A stretch of DNA of 64,000 nt. Origin: Aurantiochytrium sp. KH105. Its lineage: Eukaryota > Sar > Bigyra > Thraustochytrida > Thraustochytriidae. Positions 10,073 through 17,325 of the stretch are shown here, piece after piece (position 1 is the stretch's first letter; every line of letters begins with the position of its first letter). Below the pieces are notes generated by a model. That model made no database searches and was not told the origin of the DNA. It saw nothing but the letters and a program-made list of their open reading frames with translations. A program made the position numbers and the translations under genes. The stretch lies in contig BGKB01000167.1 in the NCBI GenBank assembly GCA_003116975.1, forward strand, positions 1 to 64,000, written 5' to 3'.

Positions 10073-11410
10073 ATGCAGATAACGCCAGACAACGTGGTGG
10101 ACGATGAAGTCTCGCATGTTGCGCTCCTCGATGTGGAGTGCACGATGCAGTTTATGATGGAAAAGGGCATTACGACCGCCACGTTTGTCTGTCCTGGCAC
10201 GATCACGAAAAGCTTCGAAGAGCTGGAAAGCATCGTCCGCGCACGCATCCAAGCAATTTGTGAAGTAAGCCCATGGATTACAGCGCGACTTGTGAAGAAT
10301 AAAAAATTGCACAAGAATGTTCTCATGAAATTCTCGACGCGTCCAACAGTTGACGATCTTGACGCTGTCTTCCAATCGGTAAAAATAGACTGCCCTCTCG
10401 CACGCCTTTCCAGAACAGACGGCCTGGAGACAATTCTTAAAACCGTCGCAAAGTCCTCGGCGGTGGTGGCAAGTGGGTCAAGTCTGATTGGAAAAGACGG
10501 CCGCGTCTGCAAATTCACACTTATCAAGTCATCGGAAACCGACGACGCTGAGGATGGATTCCGCGCGATGCTCATTGCCTCGCTCTCACATGCAGTTGCT
10601 GATGGATACACGTACTACCAGCTATTCTCCCAGATATCCTTGGAGCGCGAGATAGTCCCACTTAGTCCAATACGGAAAGAGATTGACGCTGCTCTTTGCC
10701 GCAATGGTGCAGGAAGCGTAGAGTATGACTGGCAGTTCAAGCCCTCGCTGCTGATCAACATAGTCGGGTCTGCGATCCGCGGCGTCAACGTGCAGCCATT
10801 TGCGCGCCTCATCGACACAGAGAAGTTGGCTGCGGCCAAGTCTGCGGTGATGAGCGCAAGCATTCCGGATGGCCAAACCAGTTCTTCGGCAGCAAAGTAT
10901 GTCTCTACCAACGATATACTCACGTCGGCTTTTGGAAGAGCAACGGCATCGCGCATCCTCTTGATGGCAATTAATTGGCGGGGCCGCCTCGGCTCTCTCA
11001 CGCCGCAGGACGCAGGCAATTACGAGTCGGCCGTTCTTTTTGATCCTGAAAGTTACAGCGATCCGCGTCACATTCGGTCGGCCCTACAATGCGAGCCCGT
11101 TGTTCGACTATCGGACAGACCTTTGCCAGGATGCTGCGAGGCTATGCAGTGCAGATTTTCCATGATCACGAGTTGGGTATTCCCGAGCTATTCTGGCGAG
11201 TTGGAGTTGTCTCCCGGATCTCGTGTGCTTCTTCACCTGCCCATTTATCTTCCCAGCGAAGCTTTGTTCAACGTGGGGGTGATCTTTCGGCCTCGCAAGA
11301 ATGAACTGGCGATTCTGTGCTTTGCAAGTCGCGGCTTGACAGCCGCGTCGTTGGAAACTGCAGGTGCACCGCTTGGCGACCCTGTCATCCCCTTTAAAGA
11401 TGTGTCTTGA
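10073..11410 (+). CDS. CoA-dependent acyltransferase of the CAT/BAHD fold
   Basis: This is a 445-residue protein from the ATG at 10073, which has a good AAAATG context. The frame stays open upstream only to a TTG. The key feature is SHAVADG near residue 170, matching the HxxxDG active-site motif of chloramphenicol-acetyltransferase-like enzymes. In those enzymes the His is the general base that activates the acceptor hydroxyl or amine. The surrounding pattern (strand, HxxxDG, then an amphipathic helix) and the C-terminal strands with the motif LLHLPIYLP fit the two-lobed fold. The BAHD-specific DFGWG motif is absent, and the doubled His of wax-ester synthases (HHxxxDG) is Ser-His here, so neither subfamily is confirmed. 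The substrate is unknown. No targeting signal is obvious. Confidence 0.6.
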   Translation: MQITPDNVVDDEVSHVALLDVECTMQFMMEKGITTATFVCPGTITKSFEELESIVRARIQAICEVSPWITARLVKNKKLHKNVLMKFSTRPTVDDLDAVFQSVKIDCPLARLSRTDGLETILKTVAKSSAVVASGSSLIGKDGRVCKFTLIKSSETDDAEDGFRAMLIASLSHAVADGYTYYQLFSQISLEREIVPLSPIRKEIDAALCRNGAGSVEYDWQFKPSLLINIVGSAIRGVNVQPFARLIDTEKLAAAKSAVMSASIPDGQTSSSAAKYVSTNDILTSAFGRATASRILLMAINWRGRLGSLTPQDAGNYESAVLFDPESYSDPRHIRSALQCEPVVRLSDRPLPGCCEAMQCRFSMITSWVFPSYSGELELSPGSRVLLHLPIYLPSEALFNVGVIFRPRKNELAILCFASRGLTAASLETAGAPLGDPVIPFKDVS

Positions 11411-11851
11411 GGTGACTCAATTACGCTGTTGTGAAATCGGAACGGTCTCTCTGGTAGTGTGAAGACGGTGCACCTAATCTCAAATTTCACCCAGCAAAAG
11501 ATATCAACAGATGACGAAAGCAATACCTCACACCAACGCCCAAACGCGTGCGCACGTTGTCTCGAAAATCAACTCGTCGAATTTTTCAATTTCTCTTTTG
11601 AGGTTGTAAATTGAAAAGTTGACGCGATGACGAAAACTCGTGATGAATTTAATCAGGAAACGATGAGGAGAAGGAACTGAAGAAAAGATGGAGAAGAAGA
11701 AGAAGAAGAAGAAGAAGAAGAAAAAGAAGAAGAAAAAGAGAAAAATAGCATGAAGACGAGCAGGACTGCCGAAGGTGAAGAAATCTACTTTTGGGTAAGT
11801 GAAATGGTCGGAAAGGGGTCGGGGCTTTGGCTGGTACTTTTTCAAAGATCA
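11411..11851. other. Convergent 3' region with GAA-rich tract
   Basis: These 441 bases lie between the acyltransferase stop and the dapB stop (tail to tail). A purine run of GAA units lies at 11691-11745. Nothing else is coding, and the Phe-rich antisense frame is a translation of the GAA tract. Confidence 0.7.
11691..11745. repeat. (GAA)n purine tract
   Basis: About 55 bases of nearly pure A/G built from GAA units with a few extra A residues, in the 3' intergenic space between two convergent genes. A comparable tract lies at about 44776-44822 between another convergent pair. Confidence 0.9.
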
Positions 11852-13130
11852 CTACTGCATCTCGCCGGCCTTGAGGACGTCAATCATGTCGTAAAGCTTC
11901 TTGTCTGCACCCTCGTTGATGCGCGCTGCGAGGAAGTTGACCGCATCCACAACGCCCTCCGCGTAGGTACGGCGGCCGCAGACGTTGTGCTTGAACTCAA
12001 ACACGACAGAGCCGTCTCCACTCTTGAGTGTGTACGTGTGCCACGCATGACCTCCAAGGGCCTCAGCGGGGACGCCAAAAGCCTGCTGGGCCTCAGACTC
12101 GCGTAGCTTCTTGATATCCTCCACGTCGAAGGGATCGCCACCCTTGAGCTTGTTCAGGTACTCGACCATGGCTTTGGCCGTACCAGAAGTGTCGGCCTTG
12201 CCGCTCTGATGTGACTCGGTGATCTCGAGTCCGTAGCCGCCAAAGGCGCCAGGGTACGTCGAGGCCATAGTGTCCATCATGGCCTGGAAAGCCACAATCT
12301 GCTTGCACATGTTGGGCGCAATAAGCGCAAAAAGACCATTGTCCGCGACGACCTTTTGCAAGGCTTCGCGGTCGCCGCCGGTCGTGCCCATGACAAAGGG
12401 AAGTCCCAACTTGACGTACAGCTCTGCGTTGCGGTTCACGGCAGAGGGATGGGTAAAGTCGATTGCGACGACGATCTTGCCCTCGCTACGGCCCTTCTCC
12501 AGCGCTTCCTTAAGCTGCGTCTCTGCCTCGGAGCCGGGGCCCACAAGGTTTACCGTCACTGTGTCATGAAGAAAAGGTATGAATGTTAGCGTATGAAATT
12601 CTTTTCCTTGTTTCACTCATTTGCGCCAGCCGGCCAGCCAGCCGGCCAGCCAGCCAGCCAGTCCGCGGATGATTCTGTGGTTGAAACACTCTGGATTGGA
12701 GAGAAATAAAAAAAAGCCAACCTACCTGATCCGCCATCGTCCTTCTCCACGGTGACGTCCTTTGGCATGTTCGCGCCTGTGAGGGCCACATCCGCCACTT
12801 CAAGGCCGCGGCGCAGACACGCTTGGGCAATCTGCGATGGCAGATCCGGAAAAACACGAATAACATCGCCACATGAAAAAGAGAAGTCAATTCGTACGCC
12901 ATCACATAACGAACACTGTGTCAGTCGTGCGTATTCTTCTCCTCGCTTCGCCCTCACATCGCATCGCATCGCATCGAGCTCTGCTCCCCTTGCTTCCTTG
13001 CTTCCTGCCTTCGTCTCTGCCCCTCTTCACATCGCATCTCTCTGCTCGGACTTACCTCCTTGCCCATGTTGCCGGGCAGGCCGTTCACGACGGCCAGCAC
13101 GGACGACTTCATCTTCTTCGGCGCCGACAT
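11852..13130 (-). CDS. dapB: Dihydrodipicolinate reductase, plant type (three exons)
   Basis: 4-hydroxy-tetrahydrodipicolinate reductase uses NAD(P)H to make tetrahydrodipicolinate in the diaminopimelate route to lysine. Exons are 13130-13056, 12831-12726 and 12558-11852. The introns (224 and 167 bases) begin GTAAGT and GTAGGT and end CGCAG and CACAG, and the joins keep phase (phase 0, then a split Val codon). The product is 295 residues. Exon 1 carries the nucleotide-binding start VNGLPGNMGKE. Exon 3 carries VMGTTGGDR, ESHQSGKADTSGTAKA (catalytic Lys and dipicolinate-binding region) and FEFKHNVCGR...YAEG, which are hallmarks of the plant/algal branch rather than the enterobacterial branch. 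No transit peptide is present, so it is probably cytosolic. The start is the ATG at 13130, just upstream of the Rossmann glycine motif. A (GCTC)n tract lies 26 bases upstream. Confidence 0.92.
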
Positions 13131-13629
13131 CGCTCTCCCCGCTCCGCGTCTGCGCGCTCGCTCGCTCGCTCGCTCGCTGCTGCTGGACCTGGCCGCTCTG
13201 CCCAATCTCGATCTGCTGCTCGTGCTCGCCGCCCGCGTTCTGCGGCTCCGGCGAGCCCCCGCGGGGGGGCTCTTCCGGAGTCCCGCGGGCCCGGCGGCCG
13301 CGCTCCCGCCTTGTCCCGCGGGCCCGCTCGCGCCGCGGGCTGCGAAACGCGCGGCGTAGCCCCCGCGCGGCGAAGTGCGGCAAACGGCGGCGCAAGTGCG
13401 CTAAAGGCGGGAAGCCCACTTGCGCGGGCGGCCGAGGTCGACTTGCTTGCGCGGCCGGGTCGAAGAGGAGATGAGTTGGAGCGCGCGGCAGAAGCCTCTC
13501 GACGCGACGCGAGTCCGCGACGAGGCCGCGACGAGCCCGCGGCGCGAGAGCGAGCGCAGCGCGGGCGCGCGGAGAGAGAGAGAGAGAAAGGGACCCGCGG
13601 ACGAGGCGCGCCTGCAGTCGGGAGCCGCC
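13131..13629. promoter_or_regulatory. Divergent region between dapB and EMC5
   Basis: This is a 499-base, very GC-rich spacer between two outward-facing starts. It contains a (GCTC)n tract at 13156-13178. Long open frames on both strands here (Arg/Ala/Pro-rich) are products of base composition. It should hold both promoters, but no specific element can be named. Confidence 0.5.
13156..13178. repeat. (GCTC)n tract beside the dapB start
   Basis: Five to six GCTC units end 26 bases upstream of the dapB ATG (minus strand). It belongs to the GCNA/CTCG class of tetranucleotide tracts seen near several starts in this window. Confidence 0.9.
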
Positions 13630-14146
13630 ATGCCCGGCGCGGCGAGCGCCGTCGTGTGGGTCGGCGTGCTGCTCGTGTGCCACGCGGCATTCTCTGCCGT
13701 GCACTGTACGTTTGGAGCTGGAGCTGCGGCGCGTGCGGCGGACGGGCGAGGATGAGCGGCTGGGTCGCGCAAGCAAGCAAGCAAGCAAGCAAGCAGGCAA
13801 GCAAGCGAGCACGCGTGTGGGCGAGCCTCCCCGTGAAGGTTTAAAGGATGGAATGGAACGACTTACGGTTTATGATGAATTTTGACGATGCGAAGATAAG
13901 GACCTGAACGCGCTTGCGGGCATCGAGCTTGCGGCCGACGAGCTTATTCCGGCCGACGTCATTCTTGAGACATTGCTCGGTGTCGTCGTTGCCACGGTGG
14001 GCGCCATGCTCAACGCCGGCAAGATGTTGCCCATCGATGGCTCTGTCACCTTCAACAAGGTTCGCGTTGAATCGTGGTGGGACTCTCCCAATTTTAGGAT
14101 CCACAACCATCGCGCCCAGTGGCTGAAAGAGAGAATGTCCAAGTGA
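13630..14146 (+). CDS. EMC5: ER membrane protein complex subunit 5 (two exons)
   Basis: EMC5 (also called MMGT1) is a small two-helix subunit of the ER membrane protein insertase. Exon 1 (13630-13705) encodes TM1, ending in HAAFSAVH; HAAFSA is shared with animal EMC5. The donor is GTACGT. Exon 2 (13896-14146) follows an AAG acceptor and restores a Tyr codon. It encodes ELIPADVILETLLG, then TM2, and ends with FRIHNHRAQW, matching the family pattern of (L)PIDIVLQTLL and a late NHRGR-type segment. The protein is 108 residues, against about 131 in human. The acceptor has a weak pyrimidine tract, so the exact 3' splice site is the least certain part. The gene is divergent from dapB and convergent with MED22, with only 83 bases between stops. 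Confidence 0.82.
13769..13810. repeat. (GCAA)n tract inside the EMC5 intron
   Basis: Eight to nine GCAA units with one GCAG and one GCGA variant, inside the single EMC5 intron. It shows that this microsatellite class is also intronic and non-coding. Confidence 0.9.
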
Positions 14147-14229
14147 TCGAGCACAAACAAGAGTGAATTGTACGTGTAGCGGCGTTTGTTTGTTTAGATA
14201 CCAGCTACGCAATGTTGATTCCCTTTCCT

Positions 14230-14847
14230 TTATCTGTGCAAAGATGATGAATAGTGTGCCTCGAGCACTTTGAGGGAGCGCGCGACGTCGTCTTCCAGGG
14301 CGGCGACCTTGATGTCTGCTATTTCTTCTTCTTGGCGGAATTTTTCGTTTTGTTCTTCTACAATGCGATTGAGACCTTCGAGGTTGGAAGTCAGAACCGC
14401 GAGCTTGAGCTCTGTGATCATCTTTAGCAGCCCTTGCGTTTCGTTGACCTGCGACGTTCATTCGTTGATTCGTTCGTTTGTTTTTCGCCCACAACACCCA
14501 ACGATACTCTGGTCAGCACTCAATCGCTTGCAAGTTTCCTCCCCGGGGTGGTACCTTCGCCACGCCAATAAGTGACCTACCACGGATGCTGCATTTGTGG
14601 TGAGCTGCAAGCGCTCTCGTTCTGCAGTCTCGCGCCCTGTAACCTGTATTATTGCACGTCAGATATTCATTTCGAGTGCCGTGTCAGCCACCATCCGTAA
14701 CAACCTTGACGTCGCTGCTTGTCACCTCAGCGCCACACGTACTTTGGCACTAGCAAGGATACGAAGGAAACTTTCGAGGATGGTATCAAGAGAGTCCTTG
14801 AGTTTCTGCGCAAACGCCTGCTGCGGCGAGAATCCGCTGTCGGCCAT
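14230..14847 (-). CDS. MED22: Mediator complex subunit 22 (three exons)
   Basis: MED22 (Surf5/Srb6) is a helical subunit of the Mediator head, the coactivator that links activators to RNA polymerase II. Exons are 14847-14743, 14643-14581 and 14448-14230. Donors are GTACGT and GTAGGT and acceptors ATACAG and CGCAG; both introns are phase 0. The product is 128 residues, close to the usual core length. It begins with a helix containing QKLKDSLDTILESFLRIL, comparable to the KRLKDDIKSIMDNFTEII-type helix of the family. Next comes a short ERERLQLTTNAAS segment aligned with the VRAAN region. It ends in a coiled coil finishing EAHYSSSL, the counterpart of the family's EEEYYSSSL. The start at 14847 is the only ATG before the conserved helix. 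Confidence 0.85.
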
Positions 14848-15216
14848 CGCCCTCGCCGCCGCTCGCTCGGTCCCGACGCCCTCGCGCTGCGTTGCGGGCC
14901 CGGGTGGACACAGCCAAGAGTGGCCAGCTTGCGGGCGAGCCGAGCTGGTGCTACAGTTTCCGATCTGCCTGGCTCCTTGCGGCGGTCGTGCTGCTGCCAC
15001 GTCCGTCTCGTGAGGGCGGCCCTTGCGCGAGGGAGGGAGAAGACGGTGAACGGGGCAAAGGGGCGCAGGGAGCGACGTTCTCCTCTCCGGCACATTCGCC
15101 AGGTCGAGGCGGACTTCAGGCGTGTCGAGGCTAATCAAGTCGAGTCGAGTCGAGTCGAGTCGCCTTGGGCAGGGCCTTGCTGCGTGCCTTCGCCGCGCTG
15201 GTACTTGCACAATACC
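14848..15216. promoter_or_regulatory. Divergent region between MED22 and the TLDc gene
   Basis: This 369-base spacer lies between two outward-facing start codons. It contains a (GTCGA)n pentanucleotide tract at 15139-15162, 55 bases before the TLDc ATG. The open frame running through here on the plus strand is an upstream extension overlapping MED22 exon 1 and is not taken as coding. Confidence 0.5.
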
Positions 15217-16983
15217 ATGCACGGGTTCTTACTACGGCTCGCATTGAGCGCGCTAGCTCTTGCACTCGTGCCTCAAGCTGCTGCTACTGCTGCTGCTGCT
15301 GCTGCTGCTACTGCTACTTGGACGAATGAAAGACCACAACACTTGGGCTCAGCAGCAGCGACAAGAACATTCACATCAACAATGATGAGGTCGCTCGTCT
15401 CAAGTCTTGAGACCGACTCGGATATTGCCAATCTTGACTTTGTCACGGACGATGTGCATGGAAACGAGGAAAAGGAGGAGGAGGAGGAAGAAGAAGAAGG
15501 AGTAGAGGATGGAGCTCAAGCTGCAAAGATCGACGATCCTCCTCAGCAGCCGCCCCCTGCACAAAGTTCTTCCCGCAAACAGGATGAACATGAGCAGATC
15601 CACCTTGCAGGTGCCGAAGACAACAATGTCAAACATGATAAACCAACGTTCACCACTGCAGACTCCGACTTGGCTGAAGATACGACACCTGATCAGGATG
15701 ATCCAGCTGTAAGCTCAGAGGTTGCTGCGTCGGAATCGCCAATGAAAAGTCGAGGACCAAAGTCGAAAGCAACCGCTCTGGGCTTGCATGCCCACGAGGA
15801 CGATGCGGAATACTTTTACACCAACGAAAAGGGACATCCAAACCAAGCCAAGCAGGACAGGGAAGCAAAAGATTCAATTCTAACCATTGCAGACCACCTT
15901 CGCGCCTCAATCTCTGCCGATGAAACCGCTCCGCATCATGAAATTCTCAAAGCTCATCACCCCAAACAACCTGTGAGCGTGGGCGACGACCTTCTTTGGA
16001 TGTCTGAGGCGCCCGGGACCAGCTCGATCATCTTGTTTGTCTTAGTAGGTTGCATTGCTTTCGCCTTTCAGCGTAGCGCGCGGCTACGATTTGCCGCTTC
16101 ACGCATCTTGGCGTGGGCGCGACGCCGATTAACCTTTGTCGCGCCAAGACTTGCGGCGCGCATACGTGGACTGGTCCCCGCATCTCTAAGCTCGAGCAAG
16201 CGCTCGTCAGGGCGCCACACCGTCTCGGACTCTGCCGGAGCCAGCGGGACTGCGAATCCCTTTGCACTGCCACGTGCTAAACTCAGCGACTTGCAGGATC
16301 ACGTGAGCGCTCTTGCCTCGAGTGTGACAAAGAAGGCTGTAAAGTCAGAAGATGCACGCAAACACACTGAGATGCAAAGTCTCGCCCGTGCCGGCGCTCT
16401 CAAGCCTCAGCGTCGCGACGTTCCGTCGGGCTTTCGCTCCGTGATCAGTGATGAAGCAATGGAGTCTCTATTGGGTCATCTTCCCGAACGACTTACAGCA
16501 ATGAACTGGTCATTGCTCTACGCGAGCGAGGTCCACGGATACAATCTGACGACTGCCTACCAGAAAGCGCAGGGTCACGGGCCTTTTCTCGTTGTTGTCA
16601 TGGACATGAACCGCTACGTTTTTGGCGCTTTCAGCAATGAGGCGCTCGCGTGCGGGCCACGCCAGTACTACGGGACGGGGGAATCGTTTATTTTTCAACT
16701 CGAGCCTGCTTTCCGTTGCCATCACTGGAGTGGCGGGAATAGCCAGTTTGTTTTATCTACAAAAGACATGCTCGCCTTTGGCGGCGGAGGCCACTTTGCG
16801 CTCTTCTTAGACGCTATGTTTGAGCAGGGCTCAAGCGAAGCAGGTTCGACAACATTCGAGCCATACGAAGGTCTTGCGAGCAACCCTCGCTTCAAGTGCT
16901 GTGCTGTGGAAATCTGGGGATTCACTTCGCCCATGCTTTCTTCTCCGAAGCGCCGCGCAAGACCATTTCCGACTTTTCGGTAA
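15217..16983 (+). CDS. Membrane-anchored TLDc-domain protein
   Basis: This is a 588-residue protein. The ATG at 15217 begins a signal peptide (1-24) followed by a poly-Ala run coded by GCT repeats. Residues about 35-265 are acidic and low-complexity, with a Glu block (about 85-95), and are predicted to be lumenal or external. A single TM lies at about 270-286 and is followed by an Arg-rich stretch, as the positive-inside rule expects for a cytosolic face. Residues about 409-570 are a TLDc domain: WSLLYASEVHGY, YVFGAFSNEAL, YYGTGESFIFQL, LAFGGGGHFALFLD and the closing VEIWGF all fit the family. TLDc proteins (OXR1/NCOA7 class) protect against oxidative stress and bind the V-ATPase. The fusion to a signal peptide and TM is unusual and suggests an endomembrane version. 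Confidence 0.85.
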   Translation: MHGFLLRLALSALALALVPQAAATAAAAAAATATWTNERPQHLGSAAATRTFTSTMMRSLVSSLETDSDIANLDFVTDDVHGNEEKEEEEEEEEGVEDGAQAAKIDDPPQQPPPAQSSSRKQDEHEQIHLAGAEDNNVKHDKPTFTTADSDLAEDTTPDQDDPAVSSEVAASESPMKSRGPKSKATALGLHAHEDDAEYFYTNEKGHPNQAKQDREAKDSILTIADHLRASISADETAPHHEILKAHHPKQPVSVGDDLLWMSEAPGTSSIILFVLVGCIAFAFQRSARLRFAASRILAWARRRLTFVAPRLAARIRGLVPASLSSSKRSSGRHTVSDSAGASGTANPFALPRAKLSDLQDHVSALASSVTKKAVKSEDARKHTEMQSLARAGALKPQRRDVPSGFRSVISDEAMESLLGHLPERLTAMNWSLLYASEVHGYNLTTAYQKAQGHGPFLVVVMDMNRYVFGAFSNEALACGPRQYYGTGESFIFQLEPAFRCHHWSGGNSQFVLSTKDMLAFGGGGHFALFLDAMFEQGSSEAGSTTFEPYEGLASNPRFKCCAVEIWGFTSPMLSSPKRRARPFPTFR

Positions 16984-17325
16984 ATGTATACAGCTGTTTT
17001 CTTTATTTTTGGTGTGCCGTTTCTTGATTTCTGTTTTGGAGAATCAGCCTCTCCATGCCAGTACACGTGTGATTCTGTTCATTTGAAGAATGTGCTATTT
17101 CATCGACATTGGGCCAAGGTGAATTCATAATTCATTGAGAGTAAGGGTTAGAATTACAATTACATCTTTACGCGTTCAGGCCAAAAGGTTTGGTCCATTT
17201 CCGAAAAAGAAACACAAGAAGGAAGACGATGACGACGACGGCAATGATGCAGTCCCGGTGCACGACTGAATTTTCAAAATCGTTCAGACCGTTCGCGTCG
17301 CTGATCCAAGCCTGGAGGGGGGGAG
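16984..17325. other. Convergent 3' region, TLDc / F-box-TMEM185 genes
   Basis: These 342 bases lie between two stops facing each other. The stretch is AT-richer than its surroundings, as expected for 3' untranslated DNA. No gene was found. Confidence 0.6.

Noticed and set aside
12559-12616. Readthrough start of dapB exon 3
   Set aside because: This is intron sequence. The CACAG acceptor and the phase-matched upstream exons explain the N-terminus.
13027-13812. Long Arg/Ser/Ala-rich frames on both strands
   Set aside because: They overlap dapB exon 1, EMC5 exon 1 and GCAA/GCTC tracts. The content reflects base composition.
14719-15216. Upstream extension of the TLDc frame
   Set aside because: It overlaps MED22 exon 1 antisense, has no conserved motif, and the ATG at 15217 begins a proper signal peptide.
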